A DNA stretch of 5,310 nucleotides from Candidatus Poribacteria bacterium. GTDB lineage: Bacteria; Poribacteria; DTPJ01; WJIO01. The stretch is taken from the NCBI GenBank assembly GCA_014730235.1, contig WJIO01000251.1:1-5310 (forward strand), given 5' to 3'. Shown here piece by piece: positions 1 through 5,310 of the stretch (its first letter is position 1; the number at the start of each line of letters is the position of its first letter). The position numbers and the translations under genes are program-made. The notes under the pieces were generated by a model that did not search any database, was not told the DNA's origin, and saw only the letters and a list, made by a program, of their open reading frames with translations.

Positions 1-639
1 CTGCTGAACGCCTGTGGGCATAACGACATAACCGTGGAGAACCTGTTAGGCGCCATGACAGTAGTAAACGGCAGCACTATCTGGAAAGACGGTATACTGC
101 CCCGGGCCATGAAAAGCGGTTACTGGCTTCTGCTGGATGAGATCAATTCGGTGGATCCTGGCGTCATGAAGGTAATAAATGAAGCACTGGACAGCAGGAA
201 GATCACCATCACCGTAGCCGGAGAACCCAGGTTGGTAAAAGCCCACAGGGATTTCAGGTTCATCTGCACCATGAATCCTCCCGACTCTCCCATATACAAG
301 GGCATAGAGACCATGAGCTTTGAGTTCATGGATCGTTTCGATACAGTGGTTTCGTTGGACTATCTATCTCCTGAGACCGAAGCCAGGTTGATAATGGACA
401 TGTCTGGATACTCAGATGAAAAAGTCGCAAAGAACATGGTTCAGTTTGCCAATACCATAAGAAAAGCCATGAAGGAAGGCGAAACATTTGGAACAGTTAC
501 CACCCGAAGCCTTATATCTTTCTGCCGGAAAGCCCAGGTGATGGATGTCAGGACTTCTGCTGAGACTTCCATCCTGGGGAAGATGTCAAAGGCCGACCGG
601 GACAAGGCCCGGGATATTTTCAACGCCATATTCAAATGA
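1..639 (+). CDS. MoxR/CbbQ/CobS-type AAA+ ATPase, 3' part (5' end outside window)
   Basis: Predicted ATP-driven remodelling protein that would work with the VWA protein encoded directly downstream; MoxR-family ATPases usually pair with a VWA partner to insert metals or remodel complexes. The reading frame is open from base 1 and runs 212 codons to TGA, so the Walker A part is missing. Seen in the fragment (numbering from base 1): Walker B WLLLDE at 42-47, sensor 1 FICTMNPP with Asn92, an arginine-finger-like FMDRFD with Arg112, and a sensor 2-like TTRS with Arg169. The segment EINSVDPGVMKVINEALDSR is typical of the MoxR/AAA_5 group. A GTG at base 34 could be taken as a start but lies inside the conserved domain and has no ribosome site. 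The stop overlaps an ATG of the next frame, and the Shine-Dalgarno of the next gene lies just beyond it, so the two are one operon. Family is clear; the substrate is not. Confidence 0.88.
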   Translation: MLNACGHNDITVENLLGAMTVVNGSTIWKDGILPRAMKSGYWLLLDEINSVDPGVMKVINEALDSRKITITVAGEPRLVKAHRDFRFICTMNPPDSPIYKGIETMSFEFMDRFDTVVSLDYLSPETEARLIMDMSGYSDEKVAKNMVQFANTIRKAMKEGETFGTVTTRSLISFCRKAQVMDVRTSAETSILGKMSKADRDKARDIFNAIFK

Positions 640-640
640 G

Positions 641-647
641 AGGAGGT
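641..647 (+). promoter_or_regulatory. Ribosome binding site that decides the VWA gene start
   Basis: AGGAGGT lies 9 bases before the ATG at 657, a normal distance. An in-frame ATG at 636 would make the protein seven residues longer, but this Shine-Dalgarno would then lie inside the gene and no comparable site precedes 636. The start at 657 (MSKFHIED) is therefore preferred. The site begins one base after the ATPase stop, which suggests translational coupling. Confidence 0.8.
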
Positions 648-656
648 GCATTTTTG

Positions 657-2183
657 ATGTCAAAATTCCACATAGAGGACAGGTTGAGGAGCTTCGCCCG
701 GATGGTCACCGGGGATTATGACCTGAAGGTTATCTTCACAGGCTCTACGGCGTCCATTACAGTCGGAGAAATGCGCATTCCACCATTGGAGAACACAAAG
801 GACGCTTTCAGTTTGGCTAAATTCCTGGTGGCCCACGAGTCAGGACACAACTTATTCTCCATTATGGATCTGAAGGAGAAGGCGTCAAAGGAGTCAGCGC
901 TCCTTGCTGACATCCTGAATTCCCTGGAGGACGCCAGGATAGAGGGGTTAATGACCAGAAGATATGAGGGATTAGACGCCCTGTTTGAGGCCGAGATAGG
1001 GAAGATAATAGGGGAGAAAGATTATTCCCGTATACCTTTATCCACACAGACGCTTCACGGGTTATACATGATGGGCAAGGGCTACGATACATCTCCTATC
1101 CCAAAAGAAGCCCGGGACCTGATATACAGCATGGGAAAACTAGTAGATAAAGCCGTAAAGGCAAAGGACAGTCACGGAGTGTTGCAGGTATCCCGGGAGA
1201 TATATGGGAAGCTGAAGCGCCTGGAGGACGGTCATAAAGCCCAAAAATCCCGGAGCTTAGTTCCAGGTTCAGATAATGTAAACGGCAAAAGCCTTCCCGA
1301 TGAAGTCATAGATTCCCTGGAGGAGTATAAGCTGGACCCGGACTATGACGACATGGGTGATTACCCCCACATGAAGGACGAGAACGTGGATGAAGGCGAA
1401 ACAGAGATTATCCCGGACAAGCGCCCCCTGTCGCAATATCTGGACCTCATCAGGCATCACACCCGACACCAGGGCTATCTTATCCAGCATCTGAAAAGCC
1501 TGGTGGAGACAAAGCGGAGGCGCAGCAGGAGGAAGTCTGTCCAGACCATGCTGACTTCCGGTTCCCCTGACATGAAAAGACTGTGGAAGATTGCCGCTGG
1601 CGATGATCGGGTGATGAAGCAGAGACTTAACAGGCCCAATATGAATAGAGAAACAGATCCCGATAGTCTGGCTGTATATATTCTCCTGGATGAATCTCAT
1701 TCCATGAGAACCGGTGACAGGATCGGGTATTCAAAGGAAGCCGTGGCTGTCCTGGGTGAAGTCCTGCATGAACTGAGTATATCCTTTGCCGTCACAGGAT
1801 ATTCCACCAACCCGGGCCTGAAGCGGTACCTGTATAAGCAGTTTCATGAAGACTATTATGACGTCAGGACAAGGTTGGTAAGCGCCACCAACCGCAACGG
1901 CACATACACCCAGGAACATATACCATATGTGTTGAGAAAATTAGAAGGTCGCAAGGAGAGGAAAAAGATACTTATCACAGCCACAGATGCCGAAGATATA
2001 GAATCCGAGATAAGATTCAAAAGGGCTGTAGAACTTGCCAGAGACGCAGGTGTGGAGCTTCTGGGTCTGGGCATCAATACCAGTTTCATGGCGGAACACT
2101 TCCACAGGTTCATCGAATTGACCGATTTAAACAGGTTTGGAGAAGAACTTCTCAGAGTTTTGAGTAGTGCGCTCCAAAGTTAA
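657..2183 (+). CDS. CobT/CbbO-like VWA-domain protein with HExxH zinc-peptidase-like motif
   Basis: Predicted partner of the upstream MoxR-type ATPase. With the start at 657 it has 508 residues. The N-terminal part holds HESGH at 60-64 (an HExxH motif) followed by SLEDARIE at 89-96, whose Glu could be a third zinc ligand. A similar LEDARIE element is known in CobT-like proteins. Residues about 222-255 are a strongly acidic linker, followed by a basic patch KRRRSRRKS at 286-294. The C-terminal VWA domain begins near 335: MIDAS motif DESHS at 345-349 (DxSxS), a Thr candidate at 416 or 418, and TATD with Asp444, so metal binding looks intact. No signal peptide or membrane segment is evident, so it is probably cytoplasmic. 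Known for the family: CobT and CbbO act with CobS and CbbQ ATPases. Inferred: a phage- or plasmid-type CobT relative, not a cobaltochelatase subunit, given its recombination-gene neighbours. Peptidase activity is unproven. Confidence 0.85.
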   Translation: MSKFHIEDRLRSFARMVTGDYDLKVIFTGSTASITVGEMRIPPLENTKDAFSLAKFLVAHESGHNLFSIMDLKEKASKESALLADILNSLEDARIEGLMTRRYEGLDALFEAEIGKIIGEKDYSRIPLSTQTLHGLYMMGKGYDTSPIPKEARDLIYSMGKLVDKAVKAKDSHGVLQVSREIYGKLKRLEDGHKAQKSRSLVPGSDNVNGKSLPDEVIDSLEEYKLDPDYDDMGDYPHMKDENVDEGETEIIPDKRPLSQYLDLIRHHTRHQGYLIQHLKSLVETKRRRSRRKSVQTMLTSGSPDMKRLWKIAAGDDRVMKQRLNRPNMNRETDPDSLAVYILLDESHSMRTGDRIGYSKEAVAVLGEVLHELSISFAVTGYSTNPGLKRYLYKQFHEDYYDVRTRLVSATNRNGTYTQEHIPYVLRKLEGRKERKKILITATDAEDIESEIRFKRAVELARDAGVELLGLGINTSFMAEHFHRFIELTDLNRFGEELLRVLSSALQS

Positions 2184-2210
2184 ACATCCCTTACCTATAC
2201 ATTTTGATTC

Positions 2211-2240
2211 TTATTTGTTTGTGGGTGAATTTATTTGTTT
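2211..2240 (+). repeat. Direct repeat TTATTTGTTT, two copies at 20-base period
   Basis: TTATTTGTTT occurs exactly at 2211-2220 and again at 2231-2240. A 20-base period is about two helical turns, so a protein could contact both copies on one face of the DNA. The second copy lies between GTGAA (2225-2229) and TTCAC (2239-2243), a small inverted repeat overlapping its end. The pair sits in the gap upstream of the annealing-protein gene, which suits a control site, but AT-rich sequence also yields such repeats by chance. Confidence 0.45.
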
Positions 2241-2258
2241 CACAATACATGACACAGC

Positions 2259-2282
2259 CTTAACCTGGATTTACAGGTTAAG
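2259..2282 (+). promoter_or_regulatory. Perfect 9-bp inverted repeat (hairpin or operator) before the annealase gene
   Basis: CTTAACCTG (2259-2267) is exactly complementary to CAGGTTAAG (2274-2282), leaving a six-base loop, GATTTA. The element ends 19 bases before the Shine-Dalgarno of the next gene. No T-run follows it, so it is a poor intrinsic terminator for the upstream genes. It could be a dimeric repressor's operator or an RNA hairpin in the leader of the recombination genes. The structure is seen directly; its role is inferred. Confidence 0.55.
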
Positions 2283-2301
2283 ACATTCTATCGGTTGTAA
2301 C

Positions 2302-2308
2302 GGAGGTG
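2302..2308 (+). promoter_or_regulatory. Ribosome binding site of the Rad52-like gene
   Basis: GGAGGTG lies six bases before the ATG at 2315 and supports that start. Together with the 131-base gap upstream it suggests that the annealase-nuclease pair can be expressed separately from the ATPase-VWA pair. Confidence 0.75.
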
Positions 2309-2314
2309 TGAGTT

Positions 2315-2935
2315 ATGGATATAGATATCCTGGAACAGGAGTTTAAACCTAAGGAGATCAAGAAGCGCAAAGGCCCTGGCGGAAAATATCTTGATTATGT
2401 AGAAACCCACAGCGTCATAAAGCGGCTAAACACGGCATTTTCTCACAACTGGTCCTTCAGTATAGAGAAATATGAGATCGTTGACGGTCACGTTATCGTC
2501 CTGGGTAAGCTTACAGCGGAAGGGATTGTCAAATCCCAGTTTGGTTCGAAAAAGCTTGCCAGGGACAAACAGGGAGAACCTGTTTCTATTGGCGATGACC
2601 TTAAAAGCGCCGCATCGGATAGTCTCAAAAAGACATCTACTTTAATGGGTGTTGGACTGCACTTATACCAGGATGATACGGATAACAGCATGGATTCTAT
2701 GTCGCCCAACAAGGGCAACGGTCGGATCACAAAGGAGCAGCTCAATGCCATCAAAGCCCTGAGGACAAAAGCCGGCATGGTCTCCCACGATGTGCTGGAT
2801 CTGACGGAACGCATGTTCCAGACCCGGGATCCTATGAATCTCAACAAGGAGATGGCCTCTGCGGTTATCGCAGTCCTGGAATATATGCAGAAGGGGAATG
2901 GGAAGCCGGATGAGTCCAGTCAGGAGGTGGTCTGA
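2315..2935 (+). CDS. Rad52/Sak-type single-strand DNA annealing protein
   Basis: Predicted to bind single-stranded DNA and anneal complementary strands during phage- or plasmid-type homologous recombination. It has 206 residues. Residues about 5-120 match the Rad52/Rad22 fold family: GKYLDYVETHSVIKRLN at 23-39, the strand-rich stretch WSFSIEKYEIVDGHVIVLGK at 46-65, and the hallmark helix GDDLKSAASDSLKKTSTLMGVGLHLY at 93-118, which resembles the Rad52 element with successive alanines and lysines before a G-LY end. A short C-terminal domain (about 136-193, RITKEQLNAIKALR) follows a flexible linker; similar add-ons occur in phage annealases. It ends in a polar tail. The stop overlaps the start of the nuclease gene by one base (TGATG), so the two are translationally coupled and probably act as a pair. 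It is much shorter than eukaryotic Rad52, as expected for the phage type. The family call is by motif and eye, not by search. Confidence 0.85.
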   Translation: MDIDILEQEFKPKEIKKRKGPGGKYLDYVETHSVIKRLNTAFSHNWSFSIEKYEIVDGHVIVLGKLTAEGIVKSQFGSKKLARDKQGEPVSIGDDLKSAASDSLKKTSTLMGVGLHLYQDDTDNSMDSMSPNKGNGRITKEQLNAIKALRTKAGMVSHDVLDLTERMFQTRDPMNLNKEMASAVIAVLEYMQKGNGKPDESSQEVV

Positions 2936-3723
2936 TGTTGAAGCTAAACGAGGAAAGAATTCATCTTTCATATAACCAGATTGCCACAATGCTCTCGTGT
3001 CCATACAAATATTATCTACAATATCGGGAAAACCGGAAATGGGATTATATCCCCTCGGCTGTTTCCTTCGGCAGCGCGATACACGACTCCATCAGCCATT
3101 TCCACAGGGCCCTGATGAACGGTGGGGTGGAGGACATAAGCAAATTTACCGAGATATTCAGCGTGGGGTTCAGACGGGAGGTAAATGACAGAAATGTTTT
3201 ATTCCGGGACGATGCCGAACCGGACGAACTTATGGAAAAAGGAAAGGCTTTGATAAACGAATACGTCAGCAGCTTCGAACATCTTTCACCTGGGGAAGTG
3301 GAGATGGAGTTCCGGCTGCCATTGGTGGACATACCTTCAGGTCTCCTTCTGCCCAAGGACCTGGTGGGGAGAATTGACATGGTATCCCATGATGATGTGG
3401 TTTATGAGTTCAAGACCAGTTCCTCCAGGCTTCCGGAATCCAGTGCTGACGGCAACCTTCAGCTTATCCTCTACGGGTGGGCCTTCAGAATGCTATATGG
3501 CAGGATGCCGGAGAAGCTGGTGCTGGTGAACCTGGTGAAGACAAAGAAGCCCGGTATCCAGGTGCTGGAATCTGTCCCGGACATTCGCAGGGAACAGAAG
3601 CTTATGAAGCTGATATTCAGAATAAACGAGGCTATAGACAGAGACAGCTTTTATCCCAATCCCAGAGGTACTTATGGGTGCGGTTGCTGTCCATATTCAT
3701 TAAGCTGTGAATATACTATTTGA
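2935..3723 (+). CDS. RecB/Cas4-like PD-(D/E)XK nuclease with predicted 4Fe-4S cluster
   Basis: Predicted DNA exonuclease that would make the single strands used by the annealing protein encoded just upstream. It has 262 residues. Seen: N-terminal SYNQIATMLSCPYKYYLQY with Cys22, motif I-like FGSAIH with His50, GRID with Asp148, VYEFKTS with Glu158 and Lys160 (the ExK core), and QLILY with Gln176 and Tyr180 (QxxxY, as in RecB and Cas4). The C-terminus holds Cys249, Cys252 and Cys258 with C-x2-C-x5-C spacing, plus an extra Cys251. With Cys22 this makes the AddB/Cas4-type iron-sulfur cluster signature. AGGAGG at 2922-2927 lies seven bases before the ATG, inside the end of the annealase gene. Cas4 itself is unlikely, because no other CRISPR gene or array is present. 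Nuclease family is firm; polarity and partner are inferred. Confidence 0.88.
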   Translation: MLKLNEERIHLSYNQIATMLSCPYKYYLQYRENRKWDYIPSAVSFGSAIHDSISHFHRALMNGGVEDISKFTEIFSVGFRREVNDRNVLFRDDAEPDELMEKGKALINEYVSSFEHLSPGEVEMEFRLPLVDIPSGLLLPKDLVGRIDMVSHDDVVYEFKTSSSRLPESSADGNLQLILYGWAFRMLYGRMPEKLVLVNLVKTKKPGIQVLESVPDIRREQKLMKLIFRINEAIDRDSFYPNPRGTYGCGCCPYSLSCEYTI

Positions 3724-3740
3724 AGAGGAAATTATTTATT

Positions 3741-3799
3741 TGGGAAGGGAAGGTTTTTCACCATTATATTAATACTATTACGCATCCCTTTCCTTCCTA
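3741..3799. repeat. Inverted repeat with 33-base loop after the nuclease gene
   Basis: Bases 3741-3753 (TGGGAAGGGAAGG) can pair with 3787-3799 (CCTTTCCTTCCTA). This gives 13 pairs including two G-T wobbles, and the core GGAAGGGAAGG has a single wobble. The loop of 33 AT-rich bases is too long for a normal intrinsic terminator, and no T-run follows directly on either strand. It begins 17 bases after the nuclease stop. Because the arms are purine/pyrimidine-biased and low in complexity, a chance match is possible. Confidence 0.4.
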
Positions 3800-4004
3800 T
3801 CCTTTCTGAGAAATGGTTATTTTATATTTGTTTTAGAATTTCTTGCAGATATATGTCTTTTTGAAAAACACAATTTCATTTTTTCATTACATGATTTAAT
3901 TTCAATATTTTGGCTTTATGGTTTTCATGCCGCTTAATACATGCAAAATCTTGACGAATAAGAAATTAGATATTTTGAATCAGAAATTCCGCTTTTCGCC
4001 AAGT

Positions 4005-4033
4005 ATTATATTTATCGAGACAATCATTGTCAA
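4005..4033 (-). promoter_or_regulatory. Perfect-consensus sigma70-type promoter, firing leftward
   Basis: On the minus strand TTGACA (4033-4028) and TATAAT (4010-4005) are both exact and lie 17 bases apart, the ideal bacterial spacing. A run of six A (4042-4037) sits just upstream and could act as an UP-like element. The -35 box starts ten bases after the brxL stop, so the promoter does not serve brxL. Transcription would begin near 4000-3997 and run through the gap towards the 3' end of the nuclease gene, giving a small or antisense RNA. If the host is an archaeon the match means nothing. Confidence 0.5.
4019..4031. promoter_or_regulatory. 13-base palindrome overlapping the -35 box
   Basis: GACAAT and ATTGTC are perfect inverted halves around one central base. 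The palindrome overlaps four bases of the minus-strand TTGACA and part of the spacer, where a dimeric repressor could block RNA polymerase. On the plus strand a T6 run lies at 4037-4042, but five bases after the repeat and behind a stem of only five pairs, so a terminator role is less likely. Confidence 0.4.
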
Positions 4034-4043
4034 TAGTTTTTTG

Positions 4044-5310
4044 CTAATCCACCCCAAATGCCTTAAACACTGCATCTATGGGATCAGCATAAAAACTGGT
4101 CTGAAATTTTGCAAATAACTCTCCGGGGATAGTAGGGATGTCCCCTACGCTGCTGGTGGGCATAAGAACGCGTTTTGCCCCTGAGTCAAAGGCGACACTC
4201 ATGGTTTCAGATAGGCTTTCCACAGGTACAATATTACCCCCTAGGCTCATCCCGCCTAATGCAACGAGTTGGGATTGAATTGGTTTCTTCATCAATGCTG
4301 AAGCCAGAGCAATAACACTGGCCAGAGTCAGATCTTTTGATGAACCTGAGTTATGCAACTCAACAATATGGATATGGTAATTATGGTCGCCGGCCTTTGG
4401 TGAGGTGCTAATCCTGCGCGCATTGGCTTTGAAGTAGTCGAAGGCGACTCTCAGAGATTCTTTGGCGATGGAATTGGAACCAAGACCGGAGAATCGGGCT
4501 GAACCATTACCCTGGGTCACCTGCGTTTCAATACGATATAGACCGATATGACCATTACTGCCTCTGGCAATTGTATGAATTATCCCCGGATTCATCGGCC
4601 CTTCTGGAATGAGTTTACCGCCCCCCTGTTCCGGCACTGAGATGAATATCTCCTCCCCATCTTCGCTGTCAATAAAGCTGAAATGCACATCATAGAATTC
4701 CATGCCGCCGATTTTCTTGAGCTGTTCCTTTACTCTACGACGCTTTTCCAGAGCATACTCTAAGCACCTTCGAACGGCTTCTTTATCATATTCTCCATGG
4801 GGATAAAGTAGTTTCAGCAGACCTGAAACGGTCTTCCGAACAGCTATAGTATCACGCTGGTTCAGATCCCGACCCAGCCTGAAATATTTATCTATAGCAT
4901 CCGAGAAGTTCCGCTTTCTCATCTCTCGCAGATATTCTGCCAGATAATCCACTATCAAACCATAGTTATTGGTAAAAAACTCTGGACGCATCTTGGGAAT
5001 TTCCCATCCAGGGATATATGCGTGGAATCTATCAAAAAAAGCAGAATCTATCATACCATCGGGAAATGGCGAAAATAGATGACTCGTTTTGACCAGTGTG
5101 TCAACCGGTTGATTTATATTGCCCACAAAAACCATTGAGGCATAAGCGCTCATCTGGTCCCGACCACGGGCAAAGGAACCTGATGCCATATAGTCCTTCA
5201 TTATCTGAACGCCGTTTTTGTTCGTAAAGGATATGCCAGCAACTTCATCGAAAGCCACAATATCCCATAGACCGACCAGGCCCATAGTCCTTCGCGCAAG
5301 GTTATAGAAG
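4044..5310 (-). CDS. brxL: BREX protein BrxL, AAA+/Lon-like, C-terminal part (5' end outside window)
   Basis: BrxL is the AAA+ DNA-binding motor of BREX anti-phage systems and forms MCM-like rings on DNA. The frame is open to the window edge; 421 codons are present, beginning inside FYNLARRTMGLVGLWDIVAF. The ATG at 5285 is internal, so the gene is partial and its Walker A is not visible. Seen (numbering from the edge): Walker B IVAFDE at 17-22, sensor 1 VGNIN at 62-66, an arginine finger in FFDRF with Arg94, and a sensor 2-like AVRKT with Arg158. The Lon-like domain runs from about 235 to the end, with HNSGSSKD at 319-326 and LGGMSLGG at 351-358. The ending KFQTSFYADPIDAVFKAFGV is a BrxL hallmark. 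Where Lon has its catalytic Lys (GGLKEK), this protein reads ESLSET, so proteolysis is doubtful. As brxL is normally last in type 1 BREX operons, the other genes should lie to the right. The stop is TAG at 4046-4044. Confidence 0.92.
   Translation of the reverse strand, partial: FYNLARRTMGLVGLWDIVAFDEVAGISFTNKNGVQIMKDYMASGSFARGRDQMSAYASMVFVGNINQPVDTLVKTSHLFSPFPDGMIDSAFFDRFHAYIPGWEIPKMRPEFFTNNYGLIVDYLAEYLREMRKRNFSDAIDKYFRLGRDLNQRDTIAVRKTVSGLLKLLYPHGEYDKEAVRRCLEYALEKRRRVKEQLKKIGGMEFYDVHFSFIDSEDGEEIFISVPEQGGGKLIPEGPMNPGIIHTIARGSNGHIGLYRIETQVTQGNGSARFSGLGSNSIAKESLRVAFDYFKANARRISTSPKAGDHNYHIHIVELHNSGSSKDLTLASVIALASALMKKPIQSQLVALGGMSLGGNIVPVESLSETMSVAFDSGAKRVLMPTSSVGDIPTIPGELFAKFQTSFYADPIDAVFKAFGVD

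Larger units (their letters stand above)
3724..4043. other. AT-rich convergent intergenic region
   Basis: This gap of 320 bases separates the end of the nuclease gene (+) from the end of brxL (-). It is visibly richer in A and T than the flanking genes. I see no gene with a credible start site or family likeness on either strand. It holds an inverted repeat near its left end and a consensus-like minus-strand promoter with a palindrome near its right end. No clear GC-rich hairpin with a T-run was found for either gene, though convergent genes usually need terminators here. Confidence 0.75.

Noticed and set aside
34-639. ATPase gene starting at the GTG at 34
   Set aside because: The frame is open to base 1 (LLNACGHNDITVEN), the domain is already under way, and no ribosome site precedes the GTG; the gene is cut by the window edge.
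636-656. Earlier ATG at 636 as start of the VWA protein
   Set aside because: The good Shine-Dalgarno at 641-647 serves the in-frame ATG at 657; the seven extra residues have no support.
1269-1700. 143-codon open frame on the minus strand
   Set aside because: It lies wholly inside the VWA gene, has no family likeness and no ribosome site; it is a shadow of that gene.
1-2183. Aerobic cobaltochelatase CobS/CobT
   Set aside because: The likeness is at family level only; the HExxH region and the recombination-gene neighbours do not fit cobalamin synthesis.
2935-3723. Cas4 of a CRISPR-Cas adaptation module
   Set aside because: No repeats, cas1 or cas2 are present, and the gene is coupled to a Rad52-like annealase.
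3732-3785. 17-codon minus-strand frame (MRNSINIMVKNLPFPNK) downstream of the leftward promoter
   Set aside because: A purine-rich stretch precedes it but abuts the ATG, and nothing else supports translation.
4019-4042. Hairpin plus T6 as intrinsic terminator of the + strand operon
   Set aside because: Only five pairs around a three-base loop, and the T-run starts five bases later, so it would be very weak.
3918-4118. 66-codon plus-strand open frame in the AT-rich gap
   Set aside because: It overlaps the brxL 3' end, has no Shine-Dalgarno and a low-complexity AT-driven composition; probably not a gene.
5283-5285. ATG at 5285 as the brxL start
   Set aside because: The conserved upstream residues FYNLARRT continue in frame to the window edge, and the Walker B motif follows at once, so it is internal.

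Overview
The window looks like a prokaryotic accessory region where two unrelated modules converge. Genes are tightly packed and start behind strong Shine-Dalgarno sequences (GGAGGT type). Arg AGG/AGA and Ile ATA codons are common, and the gaps are clearly more AT-rich than the genes. This fits a mid-GC bacterium or a methanogen-like archaeon, and the sequence alone does not settle which. A perfect sigma70-type promoter near 4005-4033 leans towards a bacterium.

Left module, + strand, 1-3723. The 3' part of a MoxR/CbbQ/CobS-type AAA+ ATPase is followed, with translational coupling, by a CobT/CbbO-like von Willebrand A (VWA) protein. That protein also carries an N-terminal HExxH zinc-peptidase-like motif. 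A 131-base gap follows, holding a 10-base direct repeat at a 20-base period and a perfect 9-bp hairpin. Next come a Rad52/Sak-type single-strand annealing protein and, overlapping it by one base, a RecB/Cas4-like PD-(D/E)XK nuclease with a four-cysteine Fe-S signature. The last two form a plausible exonuclease plus annealase recombination pair of the kind found on phages, plasmids and integrated elements. The ATPase/VWA pair resembles the CobS/CobT-like pairs carried by some phages more than a cobalamin pathway, because nothing else here points to cofactor synthesis.

Middle, 3724-4043. This is an AT-rich convergent gap with no convincing gene. It contains a long-loop inverted repeat just after the nuclease gene. 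On the minus strand it contains an exact TTGACA-17-TATAAT promoter whose -35 box is overlapped by a 13-base palindrome. It fires leftward, away from the end of brxL and towards the 3' end of the nuclease gene.

Right module, - strand, 4044-5310. This is the C-terminal part of BrxL, the AAA+/Lon-like protein of BREX anti-phage systems. Its 5' end lies beyond the window. As brxL is usually the last gene of a type 1 BREX operon, the rest of the system (for example pglZ, pglX, brxC) is expected to the right. The window therefore probably spans the edge of a BREX defence island and a neighbouring mobile-element-like recombination module.
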